The notes under the pieces: model-generated
What the model was told of the DNA's origin: nothing
The model's database searches: none
What the model saw: the letters and a program-made list of their open reading frames with translations, nothing else
Translations under genes and position numbers: made by a program
From: Papaver somniferum
Lineage: Eukaryota; Streptophyta; Magnoliopsida; Ranunculales; Papaveraceae
Assembly: GCF_003573695.1 (NCBI RefSeq)
Contig: NC_039358.1
Coordinates: forward strand, 13,702,637 to 13,766,636
Reading direction: 5' to 3'
Length of the DNA: 64,000 bases
Shown here: piece by piece, positions 10,760 to 19,580 of the stretch
Layout: each line of letters starts with the position of its first letter
How positions within the stretch are numbered: position 1 is the first letter of the stretch

Positions 10760-11960
10760 AAAAACATACAAAATAAAGATCATTTATTAGTTCAAAAGTC
10801 ATCTATCATTGCTTCCTGGGGAAACCGACAATCCTCCAATCTAATTCAAAATCTATTCATCCAAATCTTGTAATATAGATTCTAATGAATTTATGCAATG
10901 ATACCTAAAATCTGCTACACTTAACAAGAAACATCATTTGCTAATGTCTGTATAGAAATTCAGCCACTTCAATCTAAGTAGATGACACACATATATCTTC
11001 ATCCATGGAGAACCTTAGAAGCTAATAAAGTTAATCCTTTTTCTGCAAATTACTTTGTGAATCATAGAATTCAGATATTTTGATGAAAAAAATGAAATCT
11101 AAGCAACAACCCAAATCTTACAATACCAAATTGACATACTTGAAAATCCAAAAATCAGAAATTGTCATACCAAATGAACACTAAATAAATAAACAACATG
11201 ACCGAATCATGGATCTGAACTTGAAGCTGAACAACATGACCAAATACAGTTATTATCAATAAATACAATTGAAATCATACAAAGAACTAAAATATGTGAA
11301 ATTCAACATATAAACAAACAATGAATCCAAATTCTTTCGCAAAAATTAAATCGAACAAACTAGATCTACTAAAAACAAGTCAAACTACCAATCAAAATCA
11401 AAAAATCTTACAACAGACATCCAACATGATTCAATCAATTTCTCCTCCGATCTTCACGAACCAAGAAAATCAATTCGTTTTTCTTTTTCTTCTTCAAGAC
11501 TTGTATCAATTTTTTATTCAAAGTTAATAAAAAAAATTATGAGCATTCCCTAGAATTTTTCAGAGATGAAGACAAAAATGAAACTGCTGCAGATTCTAGG
11601 GTTGTAAAAGAAATGCGGTTTTTTTTTGTGTTATTCAAAGTCTGAAACTTCGGGGATGAGATTTGGGTTTAGGAATTTTGGGTATTATTAAGTTGCTAGT
11701 AGTGAGTGAATGGAGATGCAGAAGAAGAAAATATGGTGTGCTCGGGCTGATGAAGGTGGTAGATTGGTAGCTGTGGTGGTGAGTGAATGGAAAAGAGAAG
11801 AGGGATTACAGGGTTGGGGTTTGGTAGTTGCAGTTTGATCTTTGTTGGAAGAGATAACGAAGATGGAAGAGAGAGGCGCAGAGGTTAGACTAGAAAGAGA
11901 TAAAGATAGATAAAGTTTGGGGGGACAGAATTTTCGTGCTATAGAAACTATTTACTCTCA
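10760..11960 (-). other. Leader/promoter-like region of the CACTA cargo; no gene seen
   Basis: No recognisable exons. On the minus strand the outer part (about 11300-11950) is rich in CT/CTTC strings, as plant 5' untranslated regions are, and the rest is AT-rich. Lying upstream of all captured exons on the same strand, it could act as the leader of a chimeric transcript. That is inference. Confidence 0.3.
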
Positions 11961-12137
11961 CAGTGGTTCTTAAAACTCTATATTTTTACAAAAATGCCCC
12001 TTAAAAAAGCTGATGTGCCTGAGACAAGTTTTTATAAAACAACTATTGCTCACAGCATCTCTAGTTACGTCAGCCGAGTAGCAGTGGTTTTCATGAAGCC
12101 TAGGAAGTGGTTAAAAATCTGTTTTCCACTAGTGTTA

Positions 12138-12287
12138 TTTGACTTCTCCTATTTTGACTTCTAATCTAATTTGACTTCTCCTAATTTCATTATCCACACT
12201 GGCACGATAAACAGCTCTTCGATTTGCGACAACACGTTGGTTTGCTACGAACTCAACGAACTCAACAATGCTCATAATATCATCCAT
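12138..12287 (-). pseudogene. N-terminal half of the same Myb-like ORF
   Basis: The start codon (minus strand, 12287-12285) is preceded by a TATA box (CTATAAATAC) and a C/T-rich leader. The product begins MDDIMSIVEFVEFVANQR and runs to the CACTA insertion at the TTA duplication (12135-12137). The last part is a short imperfect repeat of AGAAGTCAAAT-like units. Continuity with 7263-7538 is inferred from orientation, spacing and the CACTA TSD. The frames do not join cleanly, so small indels are likely. Confidence 0.45.
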
Positions 12288-12699
12288 ACTCTCTGAGGAA
12301 TTGGAAGAGTGATGAAGAGAATTGGAGATTGAGAAATTCTAGAGAGGTTTAGAAATTCTGGTGTGAGTTGAAATTATGTATTTATAGAGGGAGAAAATAG
12401 TAGCCGTTGGATGAAGATCTGATAAGCGATGATCCGAGACGCGAGCGGTAGCTTGACTGGCGCTGGCGACTTAAAGACCAACGAGCGCTGACTTGACTAT
12501 CGAGCGATGAACACTCTATCACTCGATAGATAGTCTGCCGTGTATCCCTATATATTATTTCTGACATATAGATATATGAATTTGGAAGTTTGACATACCC
12601 ATAATAGGTGCATATATGCCAAAAATAAACGTTTGGCATATACATAAGAACATGCCTTACCCCTTCACCGAGTGCTCGACCCAGGTTACCCAACACGTC

Positions 12700-13565
12700 T
12701 TTGTGCGGAGTATTATGTTATAGTTTTATCGTGGCGTGCCAAGCTCAATCGCATTCTCTGTGCAATATTAGGATTTAGGAGTAGGACTTCATCGTTTTGA
12801 TTTTGTAATACTCATTTTCATAAAGTAAAATATTAGGACTTCGTCATGTTCATTTTGTAATATTTATTTCCATTAAGAAATTAGTTCTCTTTTCTGACAT
12901 ATTCATTAATGTCATTCAAAGTCGATCCTTGATTAGTTAGATCAAGTAGGCAGTAGTTACTAGCTTGCAGATCTTCAAAACTAAATAAATAAATAAAATA
13001 AAAAGAAAAGCAGCTACTAGCTACCTAGAAGTGAACAACAAACTTTGATCAACATCTAATACGAGTCTGCAAGTGTATGCTTTCTTCAGCTAAACTAAAG
13101 TTTATGACAACATCTTCCAAAGACTTTCCAAATATGCAAATGAACGTAAGAATTGTTAAATGGTCAGGGTTGTATAGACTCTATAGAGCGTGTTTCTCTG
13201 ATGCAATAGATTGCTGCTAATTAAAAACTGAAGGCTTCATCCACCGGAAGAAGAATAAAAAAATACTAGTGGTACATAAAATGCCAGGAAATGATGAGTA
13301 AGTTGCATCACCTACCGGGACGTGTGAAAGACTTACACAATTTCAAAAGTCTCCTTTGACCCTCAATTAATACATGTAGATGTTATTTTGGCCGAAATGG
13401 GAAACCAGGCGACACTTCAAAGAAGGCGGTAGCTTGGTGTATTTTAACTAGTCAACGAAAGTTTAAACTACAATTCCACAAATATACTTCTGAAGCCGGC
13501 GGCAAGTATGCGTTTTCATCATATACATATGATCAATATATACCGATGAACATGCATTAAATTGG
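12700..13565. other. Intergenic sequence upstream of the DUF247 gene
   Basis: No coding sequence or repeat recognised. It would contain the promoter of the DUF247 gene, but I see no decisive TATA box or cis element. Confidence 0.4.
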
Positions 13566-14086
13566 TTGCATAATCATCAACTGGTCATGGCTCGAGGAGG
13601 GAAATCACTAGCATTGATGAAATCAAAGAGGTATACTCAAGAAGATGCAAGGCCAACGCCGCAATGGGTGATAGACATCAAACAAGAAGAAACGGATCAA
13701 CTAGATTTTGGAAAATCATGGACAATCTATAGAGTTCCCACAAACCTCCTTGAAGTTCAGAAAAGCGCATTTATTCCAAAAATCATATCGATCGGTCCTT
13801 TTCATTACGGTGATAAGAGTTATAAGGTAATGGAAGAACACAAGAAGAGATTCTTGTTTCGTCTATTGGGATATGATAATAAGAGTAATTTAGGTGATTA
13901 TAAATATATTGACACAGAAAGCATTGAGAGACTTATGTATGGATTGGAGAGAAGAACAAGAGAATGTTATTCGGAGAATTTTCCCGGTCTTTCTATTGAG
14001 TTGTGCAGATGATGGTGATGGATATTTGTTTTGTTATCGAACTTCTTCGTCTCTACCACAACTTCCACTCATCAAATGACACAGAG
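13566..14086 (+). pseudogene. DUF247 family gene, exon 1 (one-base frameshift)
   Basis: DUF247 proteins are plant-specific, membrane-anchored proteins; in grasses some act in self-incompatibility, but most are uncharacterised. Exon 1 encodes the family's N-terminus: WTIYRVPTNLL, AFIPKIISIGPFHYG, MEEHKKRFL, then ERRTRECYSE. At about 13999-14006 the frame breaks: GAG TTG TGC AG meets ATG ATG, whereas one extra T would read EFVQ and run into MMVMDICFVIELLRLYHNF, the expected next block. The exon ends GAG/GTACAC at 14086. Start alternatives are 13566 and 13587 (MARGGKSL). With that base present, exon 1 would be 522 nt and join exon 2 in phase. This is either a true null allele or a sequence error. 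Confidence 0.85.
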
Positions 14087-14640
14087 GTACACATTTTTAT
14101 GTGTAGGAATTACCAATATGTACCATTATAGTGTTCTTACTTAGTGGCAGGTCCATCCATTAAAGCCAGTAATCAGAGGTCCATAATTAAAAGAAAACAT
14201 GAAAATGAACCAAATTTTTTAAGCCCAGATCCTGCACACGTGCGAAATCAGGTATACGTAATATGAAAATTCCACAAATACCTTTCCTATTTAATATGTT
14301 AAAAGCAGGAGAGATATTATTCACATTTCATATTCATTTTCTTCTTCTCTTTCCTCTCACCATTGTTGCAGATGAAGATGAAGATTTGTCTTTATTCTTT
14401 CTCGTTTCTACCGAATCAGATGATGAAGATTTTTCTATTGTAATGTTTCTTTTAAGGTTTTGGCGATCTAATCATTGTTGTGCTTGATTATGTTTTCGAT
14501 CTCCATGGTTGATTTGTCGACTATATACTAGATCTAGATAGATAATCACATTTTTGTTCATTTCGTTGCTAGATTCGATTATGCCACTTCCATTTTAGAT
14601 GTTTTAGACGTGTTTCAGTTCTTTTTTGTATATGAAGCAA

Positions 14641-15385
14641 CAGTACGTATATCCCGTACTGAGAAACTTAGTTTATTTTTGAGAAGAAGAAGAAGAAGAT
14701 GCATCGTTATGATTTACGACGAGAAGATTGTTTGTGTTTCCAGGTATGTATATTAACAATGATTTTCGGTTTCCATTCTATTTTTTCCATAGATTCGTTA
14801 CTAGTTTTTCACATGCAGCTGAAGTTTAGATTATGAATCAGCAGTACATATATGATGTACTGAAAAATTATGCTTTAATTTTGTTATTTTTGTAGTTTTT
14901 GACATTTTTCTTCTTCGATCTAGAAGTATATATATGATTGTTTTTAGAGATTCATTAATTGGTTTTCACATGCAACTGATTTTAGTTTCATTTTGGTTGT
15001 TTTTGATATGCTTTTAAGTTGTTTTTGTGTATTAATCATCGGTACGTATATGATATACTGGTGGATTTTGATGGAACAAGTTCAGATCTAAATAAACAAT
15101 CATGTTTTGTGTTTATTTCATTAGTAGATATGATACTTTTATGGTTTGTTTTTCAGTTTTCTTTTGTGTATTACCTATCAGTACATATATGACGTACTGT
15201 TTTCTTTTTTTGGTTACTATGAATCCATAGGTTTTCTCTTATTTTTTTGGGTTTGTTATAGTTTGTTTTTGTGTATAAATTGACAGTACATATCTGGTGT
15301 ACTGATATAAAATTCTTTTGATTCTGTTTGTTCAGTGTTTTGCCACTTTTTTTTGGTTTGATCCATTAGTACATATGATAAATCA
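14641..15385 (+). repeat. Spaced quasi-palindromic 21-mers
   Basis: Five copies of a 21-mer of the form CAGTACRTATAT...GTACTG start at 14641, 14842, 15040, 15179 and 15284. A partial copy occurs near 15367. Each has inverted arms (CAGTAC and GTACTG) around an AT-rich centre. The spacing shrinks from about 200 to about 80 bases, and several copies are preceded by GTGTAT(T/A)AA-like sequence. They may be remnants of a diverged longer tandem unit or protein-binding sites of a transposon end. Confidence 0.7.
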
Positions 15386-15489
15386 CTTTTTTTTTAGTAA
15401 CAAACCACTTTTTTTGTTCAGTTCTAGTAACAAACCACTTTTTTTTGTCCAGTTCTACTAACAAACCACTTTTTTTTGGTTTGTTACTA

Positions 15490-15995
15490 GAACTTGAAGT
15501 AACTATTGATAAATCAGTATTTCCACTGCTCAAAGCAGCACCTAATTTGACTCATCTTGAATTTAATGAGGTAAGTACACAAAACTTGTGATGTTTATTA
15601 CCCATATTAGAAAAACAAGTCCTGGGTGTTGTTAAGCATATTTATGCCATTAAAAATTTACTCTTTTAATGTTTTTTTATTTCTTTTTTTTTTCTAATCC
15701 CAACCCAGAACATTCACGACAAAGTAGAAGATGAAGATTGGTATGGTCTTATGTTGACAACAAGATGTTTGTTTGAACACCTCCAGTCTGTTTGTTTCAT
15801 GTTTTTTAATGGAAATGCGAGGGAGATGAGGTGGTTGAAACTAATTCTGAGGAATGCAAAAGTTTTACATACAGTTACTGTTGGAAGTTACGTCAATCCT
15901 ATAATGCGAAAAACAAACAAGTACTTATGTCAGAGTTCCCAAGTCTTCCTAAAGCCTCCGGCAGATGTATGGTTGAATTCCACTAAGCTTGCTTG
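15490..15995 (+). pseudogene. F-box/LRR-FBD gene 3' fragment inside the DUF247 intron
   Basis: Two exons are visible. The first (to 15570) reads LEVTIDKSVFPLLKAAPNL then THLEFNE and ends at GAG/GTAAGT. The second begins after AACCCAG at 15709 with NIHDKVEDEDW and continues FEHLQSVCFMFFNGNARE, MRWLKLILRNAKVLHTVTV and a stop near 15995. The second exon has the shape of the FBD domain of plant F-box/LRR proteins: a L..V....F.G...E...LK..L.NAKVL..... core. Phases agree at the junction. No F-box was found upstream, so this is a 3' fragment. It lies on the same strand as DUF247 and could disturb splicing. Confidence 0.6.
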
Positions 15996-16304
15996 ATCCT
16001 GTTTTTAAGCTGGTTAGTTTTCTATATCCTAGTATTTATTGTCAAATAGGATCTCTTCGGTGCAGATGAATTTGTGTACAATCTACCTAACGGGGATGAT
16101 ATTGAAAAAAAATATCATCTCCCAAAACTAGGAAACTTATCAAGAATTTCTCGAACTAGTTCATCTACTTTTATGTCCTTGAGAACAGTCGATGGGTCTG
16201 TTATTTAGATTAATTCGTATGATCCTACAATATATGTGATGTATACGTTTTCTAATTTATTTATAATTGATTCTAACATATATGTACTTTACTTGGAAGC
16301 GGTG

Positions 16305-16485
16305 CAGCAGATATGTACTCGAACTGTAAGCAGCGGATATATACTCGAATTGTAAGCAGTGCAACAGATATGTACTCAGATTTGTAAGCAGTGCGGCATA
16401 TATGTACTCAAATTTGTTAGCAGATATGTGCTCGAATTTGTGAGCAGTGTGCCAGATATGTACTCAAATTTATAAGCAGTGTAGA
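16305..16485 (+). repeat. Tandem repeat, period about 30 bp
   Basis: There are six imperfect units of the form AGATATGTACTCRAATTTGT then AAGCAGTGYG. Units vary in length by a few bases. The array sits just upstream of DUF247 exon 2 within the intron. Confidence 0.75.
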
Positions 16486-16711
16486 CACGGACGTTTGGTA
16501 GCAGGGGTATTATGGTCATTTCTATGTTTTAATTAATGTTGGACCTCTGGATAAAAAAAATCTGATTGGACCTTACTATAAATAACTATATGGGCTTTGG
16601 ACCAATCAACAAATTTTCCTTTTTATGTTTACATCTTTCATTTCTGTCGGTACATTGATTGATACATATATATACAAGTTCTTTAATTTCCTCTCGTTTT
16701 TCTTTTACCAG

Positions 16712-17695
16712 CAGGAGGAAGGAGTTGTAGCTGATCCAATCTTTACAACCCGATGGATGCTTCGAGCCGTTCAACGCGATTTAATGATGATACAGAATCA
16801 GCTTCCATTCTTTGTACTTCAAGAATTATACCGTTTGATTATTTCAAATCCTAGGAAAGGTGGTCTTGAAGATAACATCTCGCTCATCGATCTTACTTTG
16901 AAGTTTTTCGATCCACTTCTTCCAAAAGACGAAAATGAAAATGTAGACCTAGACCCAGACCCGGAAGAGTATCGTCACCTCCTTCACTTATTCAGAAAGA
17001 ACTTCATTTCTCCGATTAAGCGCAAAAAACCACTAAAGCCTCGAACAGGTAGTACCGCGACAAAACATATGATTCATCCTCAGTTAAGAACTCAAAGCAC
17101 TCTCCTTAAGCAAGAAAGCCATTTCATACAGTGTGTTACAGAACTGAAAGAAGCAGGGATTTCGCTGCTGGAGAAATCAGAGAAGAGCAATATTGACATA
17201 TTCGATGTTGAATATGAAGATGGAGTTTTGAAGATCCCTACGCTGTTTATCGATGATAACACTGTGCCTCTCTTTCTGAATTTCATAGCTTATGAGCAGT
17301 GTGACAAAGATGCAACTCCTTACTTTACCAACCACTTTGTGTTTTTTGATAGATTGGTGGATTCGATCAAAGATGTTGAAGTTCTACACCGAGCGGGAAT
17401 CATACGTCACGTTTTCGGGAGTGAAAAACGGGTAGCGTATATGATTAGCAGGTTATGCAGAGAGATCGTTTATAATGTGGATAATTGTCATTTATCTGAA
17501 CAAATGAAGGGGATAAATGAATGCTACAAGGCGTATTACGCTAACAAATGGTATGTTTGGTGGACAAGCTTGGTTCGTGATTACTTCAGTAGTCCCTGGA
17601 CAGTTCTGTCTCTGTTTGCCGCTTTTATTTTATTAACCTTTACTGCTGGACAAACTTTTTATGCTATATACGGTTATTACAAACCAAGAAATTAA
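16712..17695 (+). CDS. DUF247 family gene, exon 2 (C-terminal two thirds)
   Basis: After the TTTTACCAG acceptor, exon 2 begins QEEGVVADPIF (a CAG alternative shifts the start by one codon) and stays open for 327 codons to TAA at 17693-17695. It shows the DUF247 hallmarks: RWMLRAVQRDLMMIQNQLPF and FVLQELYRLI, a central variable linker, AGISLLEKSE, VLKIPTLFIDDNTVPLFLN and FIAYEQC, then the C-terminal membrane helix in SPWTVLSLFAAFILLTF followed by a short hydrophilic tail. Together with exon 1 the product would be about 500 residues, normal for the family. Because exon 1 is frameshifted upstream, this part is probably not translated from the main start unless the frameshift is an artefact. Confidence 0.9.
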   Translation, partial: QEEGVVADPIFTTRWMLRAVQRDLMMIQNQLPFFVLQELYRLIISNPRKGGLEDNISLIDLTLKFFDPLLPKDENENVDLDPDPEEYRHLLHLFRKNFISPIKRKKPLKPRTGSTATKHMIHPQLRTQSTLLKQESHFIQCVTELKEAGISLLEKSEKSNIDIFDVEYEDGVLKIPTLFIDDNTVPLFLNFIAYEQCDKDATPYFTNHFVFFDRLVDSIKDVEVLHRAGIIRHVFGSEKRVAYMISRLCREIVYNVDNCHLSEQMKGINECYKAYYANKWYVWWTSLVRDYFSSPWTVLSLFAAFILLTFTAGQTFYAIYGYYKPRN

Positions 17696-18010
17696 TTCAT
17701 GCATTGCACTTGTAAGTAAGTATGAAGCCGCTTGGGATCCCTTGTAATTGAGTTTGTCTTGTATATGTGTACTCTCCGCTTTGTCTTTTTCTTTTCTTTG
17801 AAGAATTATAACGATTTATTATACATAACTCACAGTACAACCATTGTAAGACCACAACTGATCAACTATGAACTGACTTTAATACAGGTTAAACATAACC
17901 CATAGAACAACAGTTTGAAGACTACAATAGACCAAGAGATAATAGACTTCTTTACATATTACCATGATCATAACTAGAGTTCATCCTTTCCTATTGTTTC
18001 ATACTTATCT

Positions 18011-18400
18011 CTATGGATGAAAGGTAACCCTAGGAGGCTTAGTAAACTGTTGTTGACATTCATTTATTCTAGCATACTTTGCCAGGGCATCAGCTACCCT
18101 GTTACAGATTCTAGGACTAAACATGATTTCAAATTCATTGAGACTATTAATTAAACTTAAACACTCCAACAAAAGATACTTATCCTCCCACCTGACGGAC
18201 TCCAGCTGATTCTTGCTTAATGCCTCCATTATAGTTTTATCATCACCCTCTAGGATTACTTTACTGATATTTTTAGCCTTTACCCATTGAACAGCCATAA
18301 GAAGAGCAAGAGCTTCAGCTTGTTTAACATCCCTTGATCTTAATGTCCAGGCCATGGCTTCCACAAACTTTCCTGAGTGATTGTGAACCACAAAACAAAC
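18011..18400 (-). pseudogene. LINE-associated RNase H domain
   Basis: The minus strand reads AGVCFVVHNHSGKFVEAMAW, AEALALLMAVQWVKAKNI, VILEGDDKTIMEAL and CNRVADALAKYAR. This is the plant LINE-type RNase H (RVT_3) fold: G...R...G......, E..A...A......, .E.D......, ..N..AD.LA. The active-site acidic positions AEA-LA, LEGDD and VAD are present, although the first is altered. It is open with the endonuclease-side sequence (NVDSRIQEVQHKI), so the junction with the deleted reverse transcriptase lies near 18400. Confidence 0.8.
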
Positions 18401-18479
18401 ACCAGCTTCTTGAATCTTATGTTGCACCTCTTGTATTCGACTATCCACATTACCAATTTTTTTTCCATCTTCGAATTCC

Positions 18480-19580
18480 TTCACGAGCACTAATCAACTT
18501 GTTAGTAAATATAGCCGCAGGAGATCCAGACTTATCGGTTTTCCACTCCTTAAAAGACTCATGTTTTATCCAATTCTCATATAATCGAAAAGTTTTATGC
18601 ACGTTATATGTATATAATAAAATGGGAGCATGTCTGAACCTATGTTGTAAAAGGCGTGCGCCTTTGGCGCTTAAGCGTTGGGTTGGGGCCTGGCAAAAAA
18701 AGCGCCAAAAGCGCCAAATTATACAACAATAAGGTTTTTTCTAAATAAAAGGCGCTCGCCTGGGGCGCCTTAGGCGCTAGGCTTGGCGCCTCGCCTCGCC
18801 TAGCGCCTTTTACAACATAGGTCTGAACCCACTCGAATAATCTTATGAATAATGGCATTTGTAAAAGAAGAAATCCATTCATTTGAATATAATGCCCTAT
18901 CCAGTCTGGTTTGAGCAAAGTGAATATCTTTCCTATGATTAGACCATGTAAATGGATTTCCAGTGAAAGGGACTTCTTGAAGATCACATTAAGATATATG
19001 ATTAGACCATGTAAATGGATTTCCAGTGAAAGGGACTTCTTGAAGATCACATTAAGATATGATTCGATGGATAATACTGGGTGTTGAAGGCTTATGAGTG
19101 GAGAAGGATTTTTTATCATAGCGAGACAAAGTGGCATTTAGATCTCCAATAATGACCCAAGGAAGATTCATATGCATACCCATTTTAGCAATACAATGCC
19201 AATAAATATAACATTTCTTTCCTAACTATAAAATTTCTTTCCTCACTATAACAAGAGATATACATGCAAGTAAGGACCAATGTTGATTTTTATGGTCAGT
19301 ACGAACTATAAAATTTACCATGGTGTCAGTGAAATGCATTAGCTCAATTTTAAAACCATCATTCCATAAAACTGCCAAACCCCAGCCCTAATTAACCTTA
19401 TTATTGTGACACCAAACATGTATAATGCATATCATGCAACATAAAATAAGCATTCTTGCTTCGTTGTTTTGTTTCGGAAAGAAAAATTATATCAGGACTA
19501 TATTGAATAATGCAGTCTTTCAAATGTTGTCTAGTATACTTGTTTCCTAGACCTTAAACATTCCAAGCGAGAATTCCCAT
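18480..19580 (-). pseudogene. LINE AP-endonuclease domain, interrupted
   Basis: The minus strand reads ILAWNV.GLGNKYTRQHLK, CIIQYSPDIIFLSETKQRSK, then after decayed sequence GDLNATLSRYDKKSF, CDLQEVPFTGNPFTWSNH, RKDIHFAQTRLDRALYSNEW and, past the MITE, HAPILLYTYNVHKTFRLYEN. These are the successive L1 endonuclease motifs (WN.RGL, PDI.FL.ET, GD.N, FTW.N, LDRAL.N..W, SDH.P). A stretch of about 60 bases covering the FTWSN motif is tandemly duplicated (about 18935-19065). The domain is further split by a 181-bp foldback MITE (18640-18820). Several frameshifts make it inactive. Confidence 0.8.
18640..18820. mobile_element. GC-rich foldback MITE with 8-9 bp TSD
   Basis: The ends CTATGTTGTAAAAGGCG and (reverse complement) CTATGTTGTAAAAGGCGC form near-perfect inverted repeats. 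The interior is a long imperfect hairpin of GGCGC/GCGCC strings. The flanks are GTCTGAAC at 18632-18639 and 18821-18828, an 8-bp duplication (9 if the next C is included). An 8-bp duplication suggests the hAT superfamily and a 9-bp one Mutator. It interrupts the LINE endonuclease. Confidence 0.8.

Larger units (their letters stand above)
7542..12134 (-). mobile_element. Pack-CACTA element carrying fragments of four host genes
   Basis: The ends are perfect 13-bp terminal inverted repeats: CACTAGTGGAAAA at 7542-7554 and TTTTCCACTAGTG at 12122-12134. They are flanked by the 3-bp duplication TTA (7539-7541 and 12135-12137). CACTA ends with a 3-bp duplication define the En/Spm superfamily. At 4593 bp it encodes no visible transposase and must have been moved in trans. 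The interior instead holds exons resembling four unrelated plant genes, all on the minus strand and in the order SRF receptor kinase, importin-alpha, cyclin B, SPL. A GA/CT-rich leader-like region lies at 11.3-11.95 kb. A 17-bp unit (GAATAGTGAATTTATT) is tandemly repeated at about 7877-7919. Confidence 0.85.
6219..12656. mobile_element. PIF/Harbinger-like element, split by a CACTA insertion
   Basis: The left end GGCTTATTCCTATAGGTATG and the reverse complement of the right end, GGCATGTTCTTATGTATATG, look like degenerate terminal inverted repeats. The flanking triplets are TCA (left) and TTA (right), close to the usual 3-bp Harbinger duplication. With the 4.6 kb CACTA removed, the unit is about 1.8 kb. 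It has a TATA box and a leader at each end pointing inward (TATAAATAG near 6378, CTATAAATAC on the minus strand near 12380). This fits a two-gene convergent layout. No DDE transposase is visible, so it would be non-autonomous. The boundaries are the weakest part of the call. Confidence 0.35.
14087..16711 (+). other. Long DUF247 intron containing a foreign gene fragment and repeats
   Basis: The donor is GTACAC (14087) and the acceptor TTTTACCAG (16711), both phase 0. The 2.6 kb interior holds an F-box/FBD fragment (15490-15995), five spaced quasi-palindromic 21-mers plus a partial sixth (14641-15385), AACAAACCACTTTTTT repeats (15395-15480), a hairpin near 16092-16125 and a tandem array (16305-16485). 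DUF247 genes usually have no long intron inside the coding region, so the expansion is probably insertion-driven. Confidence 0.6.

Noticed and set aside
12382..12696. 104-codon minus-strand frame
   Set aside because: It lies across the promoter and end region of the Harbinger-like unit and has no family motif; likely chance.
18334..18732. 132-codon plus-strand frame
   Set aside because: Antisense to the LINE endonuclease and RNase H and runs into the MITE.
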